Positions 11,803 to 22,795 of a stretch of DNA of 64,000 nucleotides are shown here, piece after piece. Below the pieces are notes generated by a model. That model saw nothing but the letters and a program-made list of their open reading frames with translations. It ran no database searches and was not told where the DNA came from. Location: contig NW_015622546.1 of NCBI RefSeq assembly GCF_000835495.1, positions 3,466,955-3,530,954 of the forward strand, in the 5' to 3' direction. This stretch comes from Cladophialophora immunda (taxonomy: Eukaryota > Ascomycota > Eurotiomycetes > Chaetothyriales > Herpotrichiellaceae). Numbering within the stretch: position 1 is the stretch's first letter; each line of letters opens with the position of its first letter. The position numbers and the translations under genes are program-made.

Positions 11803-13833
11803 CTATACCTTGTAAGGTGCCGGTGCGATGCCCTCTTTCAAAGCTTTTATCCGCATGGCAAGGAGCTTGGAATGGAAGCGGGTATACGGAAGGTATCCTA
11901 CCATGATCCAAAAATTGTGCACTCCTGTCTCCCGGTAAGCGGTCTTAAATTCACCTTCCTCGTCGATACCCCAGATGGGACCGCACTGATCAGCAACTGT
12001 GTCGCCAAGAGTGGAACGAACAGAGTCGATGGTATTGGAGAAGCCAGTCGCGAAGACGATCAGGTCGAACTCGCGCTGACGGCCTCCATTGAGGATCACC
12101 TTGTCCTCGGTAAAACTCTCGATATAGCCCGGTTCGACTTTGATCTTGCCATTGATGATGTGCTCGCAAGCACCAGCGTCGAAATAAAAGCCCCCGTTAC
12201 GCGTCTGACCAAGGGTTGAATTGCCGGTTCCACGTTGACCACGCCATGTTCGAAGGCCACGATTATTAAGTCCATCGAGCAAAGGCCGGTCAAGATCCTC
12301 AAGAATCTTGGCGTTGCGCTTCGCAAGTTCCTCGCCGGGCCCGATGGGCGTGGCAAAGAAAAGGCGGTCCTGTTCCTCGAGATCAGGGCGGTTGCCGTTG
12401 GCATCCGGCGCATAGTTGCCGATCATGCGCGGAACAGAGTGCGTCAGGGACATGATGTAGGTTGGCGACCGCTGAAGGAGGGTAACGTCGATGCCGCGGC
12501 GCGAACAATCGAAAGCCGTATCGAACGCGGAGGAGGAGCTGCCCACGACGCAGACCTTCTTGCCGACAAAATCACGCGAACTGTCGTGCGCAGTCGAGTG
12601 GCGGAGGACACCACCCTTGAAGTCTGTCATACCGGGAATGACAGGCATCATTGGGACGCCGCAGAGTGAGGTCGCCATGACGAGTTGTTTGGGGTGCAGT
12701 GTGCGGGTTTCCTTGCCTTCTTTGTTGATCACTACGGTCCAGTTTCCCTCGTTGTCTTGCTCAGCCTTGATTACCGACGACTTCGTCCACACGTTGAGCT
12801 CGAGGGCCGAGGCATACCACTCCATATACAGGCCCTGCTTCTGAGCGGGAGTGTATGTGGGCCAGTGCTTGGGGTACGCGAAATACGGCAAGTCATCGGC
12901 CCAGTGCGGAAAGTGAAGTGACAGGTACTCGTATCGCTTCTTCCAGACGTCACCAACCTCCTCGTTGCGCTCAATGATGAGGCTGTCCATGCCGAGCGCC
13001 TTACACCTGGCAGAGAGCGCGAGGCCGCTACTGAAAGTTAGCTCCTGCAGGCCAGGGGAAATCTAAAGACTCACTTCTGGCCGCCTCCAATGATCAGAAC
13101 CTCGGGGTTGGCTGCGTCGACATCCTTGGCCCTCTGATTCTCCCAGCTAATCGGACCGGTCATGTGTCCGTCAGCTGGGGCAATTTCAGGGAACTGCTTA
13201 AGTTGCTCGGCAACCGTGTGCATGGTGTAGATCTTCCAGCCCTCTTTGGTGAGAACCGAGTTGATCACAGCCGAAGCAATAACGAGCTCTGTCTCGAAGG
13301 ATACAACAAATTGTAGTTGAGCAAAGTCGGCGAAGGGACGGGCCACATTTGGGGCGGGTTTCAGGAACTTGAAGTTCGTGGCCCTGGTAGTGGGGAACAG
13401 GTCCGTGGCGGCCTTCAGAATTGCAGGTCTGAAGTTGAAGGTGCGGTAATCCCAGGTGAAGGAGAGCTTGTCCCGCCAAACACCTAAGCAAGAATTAAGT
13501 CATATGGCACAGCGGCGAATAAGGAGGAAACTCACCATGCTCCAGGAACGCATCAGTGAACCCCTGAGCATCTCCCCTCTCCATGACCTCAGAGAGGCGT
13601 TGCACAACGCCCTCGGCCTCTTTTTGGGCATCGCAATCGCTGGGAATCTCAACGCCAAGAGTGTCGGAAGTTGGTAGAGAATGATTGTACTTGAAGTCAT
13701 ACATGAAGTTGTCAGCGACGGGAGGTTTAGCAGCAGGCTCCAGCTCGACATAGCTGACGCCGACTTTGGCCTTTAGGTCGTCAATGTCGACCTTGTTGTC
13801 GATGGCAGTCTCATAAGCCGTAATGCGAGGCAT
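11803..13833 (-). CDS. Flavin-containing monooxygenase with NTF2/SnoaL-like N-terminal region
   Basis: Three exons, 13833-13536, 13483-13075 and 13030-11803, give 644 residues. The FAD-binding GGGQNSG motif (around residues 231-237) forms across the second splice. It is followed by ERNEEVGDVW, an FMO-like stretch FKGGVLRHSTAHD, a degenerate second nucleotide site VVGSSSSAFD in which the usual glycines are serines, and LIVFATGF. The first roughly 210 residues lie ahead of the flavoprotein and resemble the small NTF2/SnoaL-like domain seen in some fungal FMOs; that assignment is tentative. It should oxygenate a carbonyl, N- or S-containing substrate using NADPH and O2. It is divergent from a Zn2Cys6 regulator across 469 bp, so local regulation is likely. 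Confidence 0.9.
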
Positions 13834-14302
13834 GTCTGCGATTGTGAAGTTGATGAGTTGTCTGCCTCTCCATTCCCAGAGGCGCAGCTGCGCTCATTTT
13901 TCATGTATACACCAGGCCTCATTACGTCCGGCGAAAATGGGGGATGATGCGGCTGCTTTCAGCGACAAAGCATGGATCGGAGATAAAAACTTGCTGATGA
14001 GCGTTTGCCACTGTTCAAACACTTGCATCAGGTGTGGTACCACTCTTTGGAGCATCTGTTGCCAGTTGAGATCTACGGTTAAAATCGACCTATATGTGGG
14101 TTACGGTGTGTGGGTGTTTGAACATTGGCAGAGCGATGCGCGAAACACGGATCGGATTTCATTATATCCGATATCACATGACCGGGCGAAAGCTCTGCTT
14201 TGGTCCGACCTTGGCACATCGACATTTGCTCCGCCGATTTCCAGTACCACTTTTGTTCGTCAATTATACTCACCCACAGTGGACACTGACCTTAATCTCA
14301 GC
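13834..14302. other. Divergent promoter, flavin monooxygenase / Zn2Cys6 regulator
   Basis: The 469 bp between outward-facing start codons carry a CGG..CCG inverted repeat, listed separately at 14152-14171. Confidence 0.6.
14152..14171. promoter_or_regulatory. Candidate Zn2Cys6 binding site (CGG-N12-CCG inverted repeat)
   Basis: Perfect inverted half-sites TCGGAT (14152-14157) and ATCCGA (14166-14171) are separated by 8 nt. It lies between the flavin monooxygenase and a divergent Zn2Cys6 gene. CGG..CCG palindromes are typical targets of dimeric Zn2Cys6 factors; which protein binds is inference. Confidence 0.4.
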
Positions 14303-17300
14303 ATGGTCGAGAAGTTAGGACCGGACCAATCAACCATATCGGACAAAGCCTTGCGCCGTCTCCGCAGCGATGGTAATGTTGACGAGGTTTCGAGAGCTTC
14401 TAAGAAGCAGCGAAGACAGCGCCCGTGCTACAGTTGCGAAGGTGAGTCGATCCTTGGGACCGGTAGGCTCAAGAATAGAGGGCTGATCCTCGATCCCCAG
14501 AATGTCGCAGACTCAAGATGAAGTGCGATCGGCAAGGTGAGGACTAGACCGTATAGAAGTTGTCCATAGGCTGGAAGAGATATCGCAGTGCCATGCTCAA
14601 ATTGTGTCCGCCGGCACCGGGTTGAATTTTGTAAGAGGGCCGCGAGCAGCACCGCACCGTCTCGGTTTGTTCACCGTCACAATAGCACGAATGTAGCTGA
14701 ATTGGTATCACAGTCAAGATTCTCAAGAGCCCACGGAACAGCAGCAGGGTGTCAGACAAGCTCAGCAACCGCAGCCTCCTATCGAATCAACCCAGAACAT
14801 TTCAGCCGCCTACCCTGCCCTCGACCCTCAACATGCACGGCAGGAGCAACAACCAGATCACCTTGTTCCCTCAGAGTCTCGGTTCCGTGATCAAACAATG
14901 ATACCAGCGCAAGGATCCGAGGGTGGAACTGCGCTTACAACTATTCACCATAGCCACGACAACCTCGACCAACTCGCGATGCTATCCAGTGAATTCGAGC
15001 CATATACTGTTCAACGCCCTCCCTCATACAGTTCTGCTTCGGAAATTGCTGGAAATCTGTACAGCGGTCCCGGCATAGCTAGCGGTCACAGTAATCATGC
15101 CTTGCCATCCGCTGACGACGCCGAACAGAGTGGCTCCTACGGTACATTGATGCTAAGTAAAGGGGGTCGGTCAAAGTATCTGGGACCAACCGCAGGCAGT
15201 GAATGGTTGAAAGATGTATGTCTCCTACGTTTAACAGCACAGAGAGAGCTGAATTATTCTAGTCTGAAACGCAAGATGTATCTGACACTCCATTGGTTAC
15301 CCGTGCTTCATCCCCGGAGCCGCCTCAAGCCGCCGTCCATGTTCAGTCTGCTGCTTCGGCTTTTGGCACCGCCCCTATTGCCTTTCCTTTCAACACATCA
15401 ACAGCTCGTATCAGCACTCGGGATCTGCTTTCGCATCTGCCTCCAAGAGAGGAAGCGTGGATACTGGTCGAATCATATTATCGCTATTGTGCTTGGCAGT
15501 AAGTGCCGAAGACGAAGAATCAAAGAGGCGTCTAACATGATCTAGCCATGACGTTGCTCCCAAGACCCGGTTCCAAAAGACATTTGATCGTGTCTATAAC
15601 CTGTCGGAAGGAGCTTCATCATCTCCAGTCAACCCTCAGGAGATCGCTCTCGTTTACATAATTCTAGCTCAGGGGACCATGTTCAATATTGAGATGCCCA
15701 ATTATGATCCGTCAGTCGAAGACTGGCTACATCTCTCCGAACGGGCCTTGGTCAAGGGACGCTTTCTATCAAACAACATGGTGGCTGGCTTACAAACTCT
15801 GGTTGGTTTTGTTTGCACCGCCTGTAGCCGGTCGCTAATAACTGTCAGCATCTAATGGCTCATCTGCATCTGTGCGCCACCAAATGTGAAGTCTACCCTC
15901 CTCGCGGCGCTGACAAGTTGCTAGGCATTTGGACAAAGGGCGATGCGGTGACAATGCTTGGCCGCTGTGGGGGCTAGTTATGCGTTTAATTCAAGCGGTA
16001 AGTTGTAGCTCTCAAAGAGCAACCATGAAGCTTAAAGTATCTAGATGGGCATGCATCGGGATGGTGCCCGCTGGAACCTGCCCGAGGATGTCGTGGAAGA
16101 GAGACGCAAGGTGTTTTGGGAGTGTAATGCTGCCGACACCTTCCAGGCGCATTGTTTTTCAAGACCGTATGATTTTTCCATATATGGCCCATGAAAAAGC
16201 TGAATTAGGACAGGTGCGCCATTAACCCTGAGCATTGTGACACGGCCTTCCCTTCGGAGGCGCTCAACCTCAACGGGGAAAAGAGCTATTCCTTACTACG
16301 GTTTGAGCTATCTCAGCTGTCGTCCGAGTCTGTATTCTCAAATCCGAATGTAAGTCACCGCTGACCAGGCTTCAGGATCCTCAATATGGCAATGAAGGTG
16401 CGGAAACCCGCGTATTCCGATGTCATCGACCTAGACCTCCGGCTGTATGTGCCTACAAACCAAACTTTGTTTATACGGTGAAGCTGAAGTGGTCTAGTTG
16501 CGAATTTGAACGCAACCTTCCATTCTCTTTACGTTGTCGAGCAGCGCTTTTGTCAATGCCCTCTCGGTACCCTCAGTCGGAGACAGCAATTGCGGCATCT
16601 CCAGAACCATCCCGCAGGTCGATGACCATATCCTTTCAAGTCCATTCTCCTCTTCTGTCAACTTCAGCCTTGCACTGACGTCGTCTAGCAAACAAATCTT
16701 GCGCTCAACATCTCCGAGACGATCATCAATCTACATCGACCTTATTACGCGAAAGCCCTTTACGACGACGTCGATGATCGCGTCAAATCCGTCCACGCGC
16801 CTTCATTTTTGACTGTGATAGAACGATGCGCGGTGAGACGGAGCGTGAAATTTCTCTGGCCGTTATCTGACGTTACCAGATCATCATTGCCATGGTCACC
16901 GACATCCATGCTCGATTTCCGGCTGTTAGCATTCGGCAGTGGAATTTTTGGGTGAACACATTGATCCACATCACACATGAGTCCGGGAATGCTCATGCTT
17001 TCTCTAGTACCACGTATTTGGATCTGCTCTATGCTTAGGGACGTTGGTCCTCCGAGATCCAAGCAACTCTATGGCCAACTTTGTCTTGGCACAGATCGAT
17101 GCAGCTATCGACTTATTTACGTCCTTAACACAACTTGGCACCAATACCCCCAGATACCACCGTAACCTACAGTGGCTTGTCAAGCTGCGTGCTCGGGCGT
17201 CGTCCAAGATCTCTCGGGCGTCTACTGCGCAAAAGGCCAATGCGGAGCGAGGCGCGGATCCGGACGTGAGAAGGAGTAGCGAAGATCGAGAGGACGGCGA

Positions 17301-17776
17301 AGATGTCGAACTGCTTGGGTGGCGCACCAGGCTCATCGAGCGGGCGGGTCAAGATCGCCTGACCATCCGAACGATTCGCTTCGCAGCGACGCCAACCGGC
17401 TCCCACATCACAGACATCTCGGGTCATCCACCAGACAACCGTCAGCCAGTAGGTCCTCAGGGTCAACCCAGAACCGCAGAAATGATGATGCCGAGCGCAT
17501 CTCTACCCTTCCTGACTCCTGATCCAACAGATGATCTTGTAAGGTTGACGACCGAGTTGGTGATGGCCTGCGCTGACATGTCCTAGCTACGCGACTTCTG
17601 GGACCCAATGCTCCTCCAAGATATATTTGGATCCTCCCACGATCAGGCAAATGTGAGTCCAATTTGCAGATGTTTGTTTCAGCAGCTAACGACGGGTGTA
17701 GCTCTTCGGAAACAACGGATCTGCCTGGTGGGAAGCCGACGCGACCGCCGCAGAGTCGACTCAAGCACGACCCTGA
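14303..17776 (+). CDS. Zn2Cys6 transcription factor with fungal-specific middle-homology domain (17 exons)
   Basis: Exons: 14303-14441, 14501-14536, 14589-14664, 14714-15215, 15263-15498, 15546-15801, 15849-15871, 15925-15997, 16045-16166, 16214-16327, 16376-16444, 16498-16639, 16689-16832, 16880-16951, 17008-17538, 17587-17652 and 17702-17776, giving 891 residues. The zinc cluster uses C45, C48, C55, C61, C64 and C73 (x2, x6, x5, x2, x8). A Gln-rich linker follows, then the regulatory domain with AWPLWGLVMRLIQAMGMHRDG and VFWECNAADTFQAHCFSRP, assembled across three splices. Donors at 15872 (GTGCGC), 16328 (GTCTGT) and 16640 (GTCCAT) are weak; I chose them because they restore conserved sequence. 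It should be a nuclear activator, perhaps of the divergent flavin monooxygenase gene. Confidence 0.88.
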
Positions 17777-18408
17777 AGGTTCCCACAACTTGGGCGCGGG
17801 TTCCCAATCTTGGGGGGTGTCACACATCATCCAGAAGGCCCAAGTTCCTGGCTCCTTCTCGGGTATTGTTGCCAGGAGGAGAAGGAGTACATCATACCGA
17901 GTACCCTTAAGGGTATCTCTTTATCCAACTTGCTGCCCTCGCTAGGTAACTTTTAATTAACCAATGACGTGCGGAGTTTGGCACGCCGCTGGTCCAAATG
18001 ATGAAGCACTAGTCGACGCCGTGACGTCCTTCTTTATCACCGCTTGGTAAACAATTTTGGCCCCCGGTAGGTGCCCGGGGAGTATATGCTAGGTTCCCAG
18101 CTTCAACTGCTACTGATGCGCACTTATTTTCAGAGATTGTTGCCAGGATCAAATTTTCCCGATGAAACTGCCAGCACACACTCGTTCCTATTGACCAAAC
18201 TACATATGGGCAAGTCCAAGCCATCGTAATCGCAGGCAAACGGCCTCGGTCGATTACAGAAATACGAGGAACCGCTTAGCTCTGCCGCTGCAGCGGAAGT
18301 GGCGAGGGAAATTTTCGGCACTCAGGTTAGTCTTCTCATCAAGAGTATTTGTATTTGTACTTGTGACGAGTGTGGAACATGGCAAATCTAATTATAGCCG
18401 CTTAGAGT
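17777..18408. other. Convergent intergenic region
   Basis: The 632 bp lie between the 3' ends of the regulator and the SurE gene. No gene is seen. Confidence 0.5.
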
Positions 18409-19632
18409 TTACTCGTGCCGAAGAGGATGGTTGTCCTCGAGTTCTTTCTCTGTGTGTGTGAGAGAGAGAAATGTCAGCGCCACGAGTCTTACAAAAAACA
18501 AGGAGGGAGAAAACACGTACTTGTCAAGACGCCACGAGCCTTGACTGCCATCTTGGTGGCCGGGTCCTTGAACGCCACGAGCGGCTCCATGGCCACTCGG
18601 AGATCGGTCTGGTCTTTGCCCAGCGGAGCGTCGTAGTCGACGGCGAAGACGGAGACGGTCCCGTAGCAGCCTTCGTCGACCACGCTGGTCTCGCCGGGCA
18701 GGGCGCAGTTGCCGTTGATGCAGCGGTTCACGCCCGTGGCGAGATAGTTTCCGTAATGGAACGTGCCCGTCGTGGCGTTGTATAGGGCCGAGTCGGTGAA
18801 GCCGCCTCCGGAGAAGCGAGTCTGGATGAAGGGCGGGGCGACGCAAGAGTCGTTAGTGAAGGAGGTGATGACCGGGGTGTTGACACTTTTGAAGGGATTG
18901 CACATTAGTTGTTGCGCTCTTTTCTCTCACCCCACGACTCAACTCGTGTACAACTTACTTCAGCCCATAGCCGACCGGCATCAGCCTCTTGCCCGGCTTC
19001 GTCCCATTCACGAGTTGTCCGACAATATTGGCAGCCAGCCGGCCCTGGATGGTCGCCGGGTCGGGGTGGCCTGAGGCTGTGGTCTTGTTGATCCAGGTAT
19101 ATGCCCTCTGCTCGGTGTTGCCTCCGGAGAAGGCGATGCCGGGGATACCTCGACCAACGGCGGCGTACGTGCCTCCCATCGTGCCGCTCAGGGTGTACAG
19201 AAAGCTGCCCACGTTGGTCCCGTAGTTGGGCCCGCCCACGTACAGGTCGATGCTCTTGTTGGCGTAGTGCAGCGGGAGCACATGGTCCAGGGCCACAAAG
19301 GTGCACGCCGCGGGGGTTCCGTTGTAGTACCAGATGTCCGGGTCTATGGGGTCGCGGCCCAGCGCTGGAGCCCCCGCGGGCACCAAGTCGAACTCGGAGG
19401 CCGTCGTCAGATTCGGCGACGACGAGTACTCGGATCGGCCCCCTTGGCCGCTCTCGTTGTCGACCGGCGCGACGACCACTACGTCGTGCCCGTCCGCCTT
19501 GAGGAAGCGGTAGAACTCGCGGAGCTGGGCACTGCCGAACCCGTCGTCGTTGCCCATGAGAATCGAAACGGCCGCAGACCCGCCGCACAGGGCGGACATG
19601 GCGGCCACAGAAGACAGAAGCGAGAGCTTCAT
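18409..19632 (-). CDS. Secreted SurE-family 5'/3'-nucleotidase / acid phosphatase
   Basis: Three exons, 19632-18959, 18885-18521 and 18449-18409, give 359 residues. The start at 19632 is chosen because it yields a signal peptide (MKLSLLSSVAAMSALCGGSA) directly before the mature strand. The SurE core begins with the metal-binding MGNDDGFG (NDDG at 28-31) and continues with APVDNESGQGG, VGGPNYGTNVG, SGTMGG and GIAFSGGN. The second exon starts LNVNTPV, as SurE needs. Bacterial SurE is a cytosolic nucleotidase; fungal versions are often secreted phosphatases. Intron 2 contains a short TG/GA microsatellite. A TTTATTAAAA box lies about 165 nt upstream. The extreme C-terminus (14 residues on a 41-nt exon) is the least certain part. 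Confidence 0.88.
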
Positions 19633-20326
19633 CTTGAACAAGAACTCGTTAGGCTGGTTGGACGACGGCAGGGATTTGGGTGAACAAAAAGCTTGCAAGC
19701 TCTGGACTCTTGAAGCTCCAAGCCTGGGAAAGAAGCTCGAGAGAGAGGAGAAGAGCAAGCTCGCTGGGCCGCCATCGGATCACCCAGTGCCATTTTAATA
19801 AACCGGCTCCCTCTCATCGAGGATCGCCGTCAAGCTTTACGATATGTTGATTAGGTTCGGCACAAACGGTAGAAACTCGTGATTGTAACGTCTCATTGAG
19901 CACACGACCACATGCCCGAGCTGGCATAGTGCGATGGCACCAGGAACCGCGAAGGATGAGGAGTCGCTGGATTGATTGGCTGACGATAAGGCATCGGCGA
20001 GCTCCATGAGGTCGAATGAAGCATTACGTAGCTCGATGGATGCTTTGCTGCCTCGGTAGCCTCATTAGCCTGTCGCGATTATCTCTGAGAGTCGCCCCAA
20101 GTGAGGACCTTTGGTCTAAGTCGATCGGGAGCGAGATCGGGGGGGTCCTGGTACTCATCATAGACCTACATTCTTCTGGAAAACTGGGTTCATACTCGGT
20201 TGATTATGCCCGTTTTTGAGCCACATTCCGAGCCCCGCAATATGCGGAGAATGCAGATTGCTATTGAGAACGCCCGAGTCAGTTATTCACAAATGGCAAA
20301 GCTGCAAAGATTCTAACACACAAAAT
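19633..20326. other. Intergenic region, promoter of SurE gene
   Basis: The 694 bp between two minus-strand genes hold a TATA-like stretch near 19793-19803. Nothing else recognised. Confidence 0.5.
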
Positions 20327-21701
20327 TCAACACAACCCATTCCTCAGCACTGTCCCTTCCCCTCTCACACCATTCACTGCCTTGGAACCGCCGCCTTTGG
20401 CAGCCTCCATGATAGGTAGGCCGTTGTCGTCAAAGAAGACAGGCACACCGTTGCGGAACGAGTACTGCAGAGCGGTCGCAATTTTGGCCGCCTCATAGGC
20501 GTCATCTGGAGCGCAAGTGAGGGGCTCGTTGTCGAGGACGGCAGCGGCGAATTCAGCAAGGTCGTTGATGAATGATTTGTCGTAGAGAACAAAGGCGTCC
20601 GGTGTAGTGGCCGTACGTACGCCGTACGAGTCACGGACCTCGACACGGTTCACTGTGGAGTTGCTGTTGATGATCGAGTGGCCCTTGGTACCACACACTC
20701 GGGTCATGCCCTCGAAGCCATTGGTGAGGGTACGGCCCAAGTGAGTTGTGAGGACCTTGCCATTGGCAAATTCAACCATGCCCCATCCGTTGTCACAGTC
20801 GCCGTACTTGGCGAGGTCGCCGTAGACAGCCTGTTGACCCATAGCAACGACTCTATTTACCTGCTTCCTGGGGTTGGCGAGGCCAGACTTGACATCCAGG
20901 AAGTATCGACCAATGTCAATCTGTTCAGTGTCAGCTAATGGACGAAATCAGGATCCGCCGGACTGACGTCGTGGACACCCATGTCAAGAAATATGCCTCC
21001 TGACTGCGCAGAGAAGGTCACAAAGAAGCCTACGAGGCAGTCAGCCAGCCTATCTGGGGTTTAAAAAGGCGGAGGAAATGCTTACCAGTAGGGTCCTGCT
21101 GGTCAAGGCATGTGGACTCGACAGCATGGATCTCACCGAGCGAGCCGCTCTTGACCATTAGCTTGGCAGCACGATACGAGTCATCATCTGGGGCAGATCA
21201 GCGCCGGAAAATCTGAAGCACAGATATCGGCGTCACTCACATCGCCGGCAGAAAGGCACCAGGAACTTGAGATGGGGCTTGGAAGCAGCTTTGGCGAGAA
21301 CCTCTTCGGTCGTGGCGACGTCTACTGAGATCGGTTTCTCGCACATGACGTGCTAGCAGTAGTGAGCTTCAAGTACCTCCCAGACCCATGGCTAACCAAA
21401 CGCTGGGCAAACTCACCAGACCCAAGTCGAGTCCCCGGATGATCAGGGGAGCGTGAGTGGCCGTCGCGGTGGAAATGAGGATAGCGTCGGCGCCGCTGTT
21501 CCTCATGCAGTCCTCGGGATCCGAGAAGAACTTGACAGACGGTGGGAGATTGGCCGCTGCCCACTCGCCGCTGCCGGGCTTAGTGTCACAGGCGGCGACG
21601 AGCTCAATGCGAGGCTGCTGGAAGGCGAGGATGCGAGCACGAATGGCTCCGAGGCGGCCGAGGCCGATCAGGGCGAGCTTGAGACGAGGCTGAGCGACCA
21701 T
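20327..21701 (-). CDS. Gfo/Idh/MocA-family NAD(P)-dependent dehydrogenase (myo-inositol 2-dehydrogenase-like)
   Basis: Five exons, 21701-21417, 21352-21241, 21187-21086, 21029-20968 and 20920-20327, give 384 residues. The Rossmann motif GLGRLG is at 13-18, and the family's sugar-site motif CEKPIS is at 99-104, directly after the first splice. FCRRYDDSYRAA, GGIFLDMGVHDIDIGRYF and the C-terminal LTCAPDDAYEAAKIATALQYS segment are typical of inositol 2-dehydrogenases. The enzyme should oxidise a cyclitol or sugar in the cytosol. It closes the accessory stretch that also holds a sugar transporter and a lactonase, so it may produce a ketose or lactone for that route; this link is inference. Confidence 0.92.
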
Positions 21702-22795
21702 CTTCGATCTGTATCAACAGTGGTGGCTTGACTAGGATAGAGTAGTAGTGACTAGATGGTGGTGGGATGATTTGGGGCCAGACTCCATGGTCTGACCTCC
21801 GGGCTCTCAGCTATAAACACATTCTTTCGCGCCGGACGGTTCACAAGACGGAGGTATACTGGGTAAGAGTACCCGGCCTCGCGTCGGGGCTATGTACTGG
21901 ATACTGTAGAGCCAAGTGCAACTCCGACGGTGAGCTGCAGGCGGATGGACAGGCAGGAGAATATGTCCGATGGGCCACCGGCGCTTTTTCAACCAGAACA
22001 AAGAAATCTCCGATTGTTGCTCTCCGTGGACGCACCTTGCTTATGTCCGATGTATTGACCCGACGATATCCGTTTCATATGCATGCTCCACCAAGATCAT
22101 GTTGAAGCGGCTCAGGGAGGGCGAACTGTGTATACATCCTAGATGAAGGCCGAGATTCCTTCTTCTAGCCGGTGGCCAAGCCTGCCGTGGGATACAACAC
22201 CATGCCAACCTTTTCGTAGTATTGACTTTGGTTTCGGTCAATTGGGGCTTCCTCTCACAGAAAGACATAACACAACCATCGACGCGGCAGGCTATGTATC
22301 TATTTGAGTCCATGGGTTGTAAGACATGCAACGGAGAACTGCAGCAAAGTATCCCTCATTGTGCTCGAGTCAAAGAACCGTGGCTTTGGCAAGGCTGCGG
22401 CCGGGTTGGTGTGATTGGCCGAAGTCGAGCCTTGTTCCTTTTGACTTGCGTAGTCTGGAAAAGGAAACTAAGCCGCATAGCGAATCAAAATGGGGAGCGT
22501 CAAAACTGGCCAGTCTTTCAACAGCCAACGCGACCTCCGACCCCCAAAAGGAAAAGAACAACTTAATTACAGTCCATCACGGAGTTCCAGAAGGAGGGCT
22601 TCCCACGGTGAGGTAAAAAAGCACAGCGCCGAATCTCCGTCAGATTGTCTCACCTAGGCCGATCGACTTCGTGCAGTTACCGAGAACGGCAGAGGATGAT
22701 CTCAGGTGTTGGGGCCAAGGCACAAATCTGAGGAGATCACAGGAGTGCGCATACGACTTCTATACACTCTCCGGAACAACATTAGAAGCTCACTC
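21702..22795. other. Divergent intergenic region, dehydrogenase / EAF7
   Basis: About 1.1 kb separate the accessory stretch from the housekeeping island. Only short overlapping frames are present. Confidence 0.5.

Noticed and set aside
16358..16375. Strong GTAAGT donor at 16350 as an alternative for intron 10 of the first regulator
   Set aside because: Using it shifts the frame away from the conserved ILNMAMKVRKPAYSDV segment; the weaker GTCTGT donor at 16328 keeps it.
16402..16412. Copy of the GGAAACCCGCG core in the first Zn2Cys6 gene
   Set aside because: It encodes the conserved VRKPAYS segment of the regulatory domain, so it is explained by protein sequence rather than regulation.
18450..18475. 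TG/GA microsatellite as a functional repeat
   Set aside because: A short simple repeat at the 3' end of a SurE intron, most simply the polypyrimidine tract of its acceptor.
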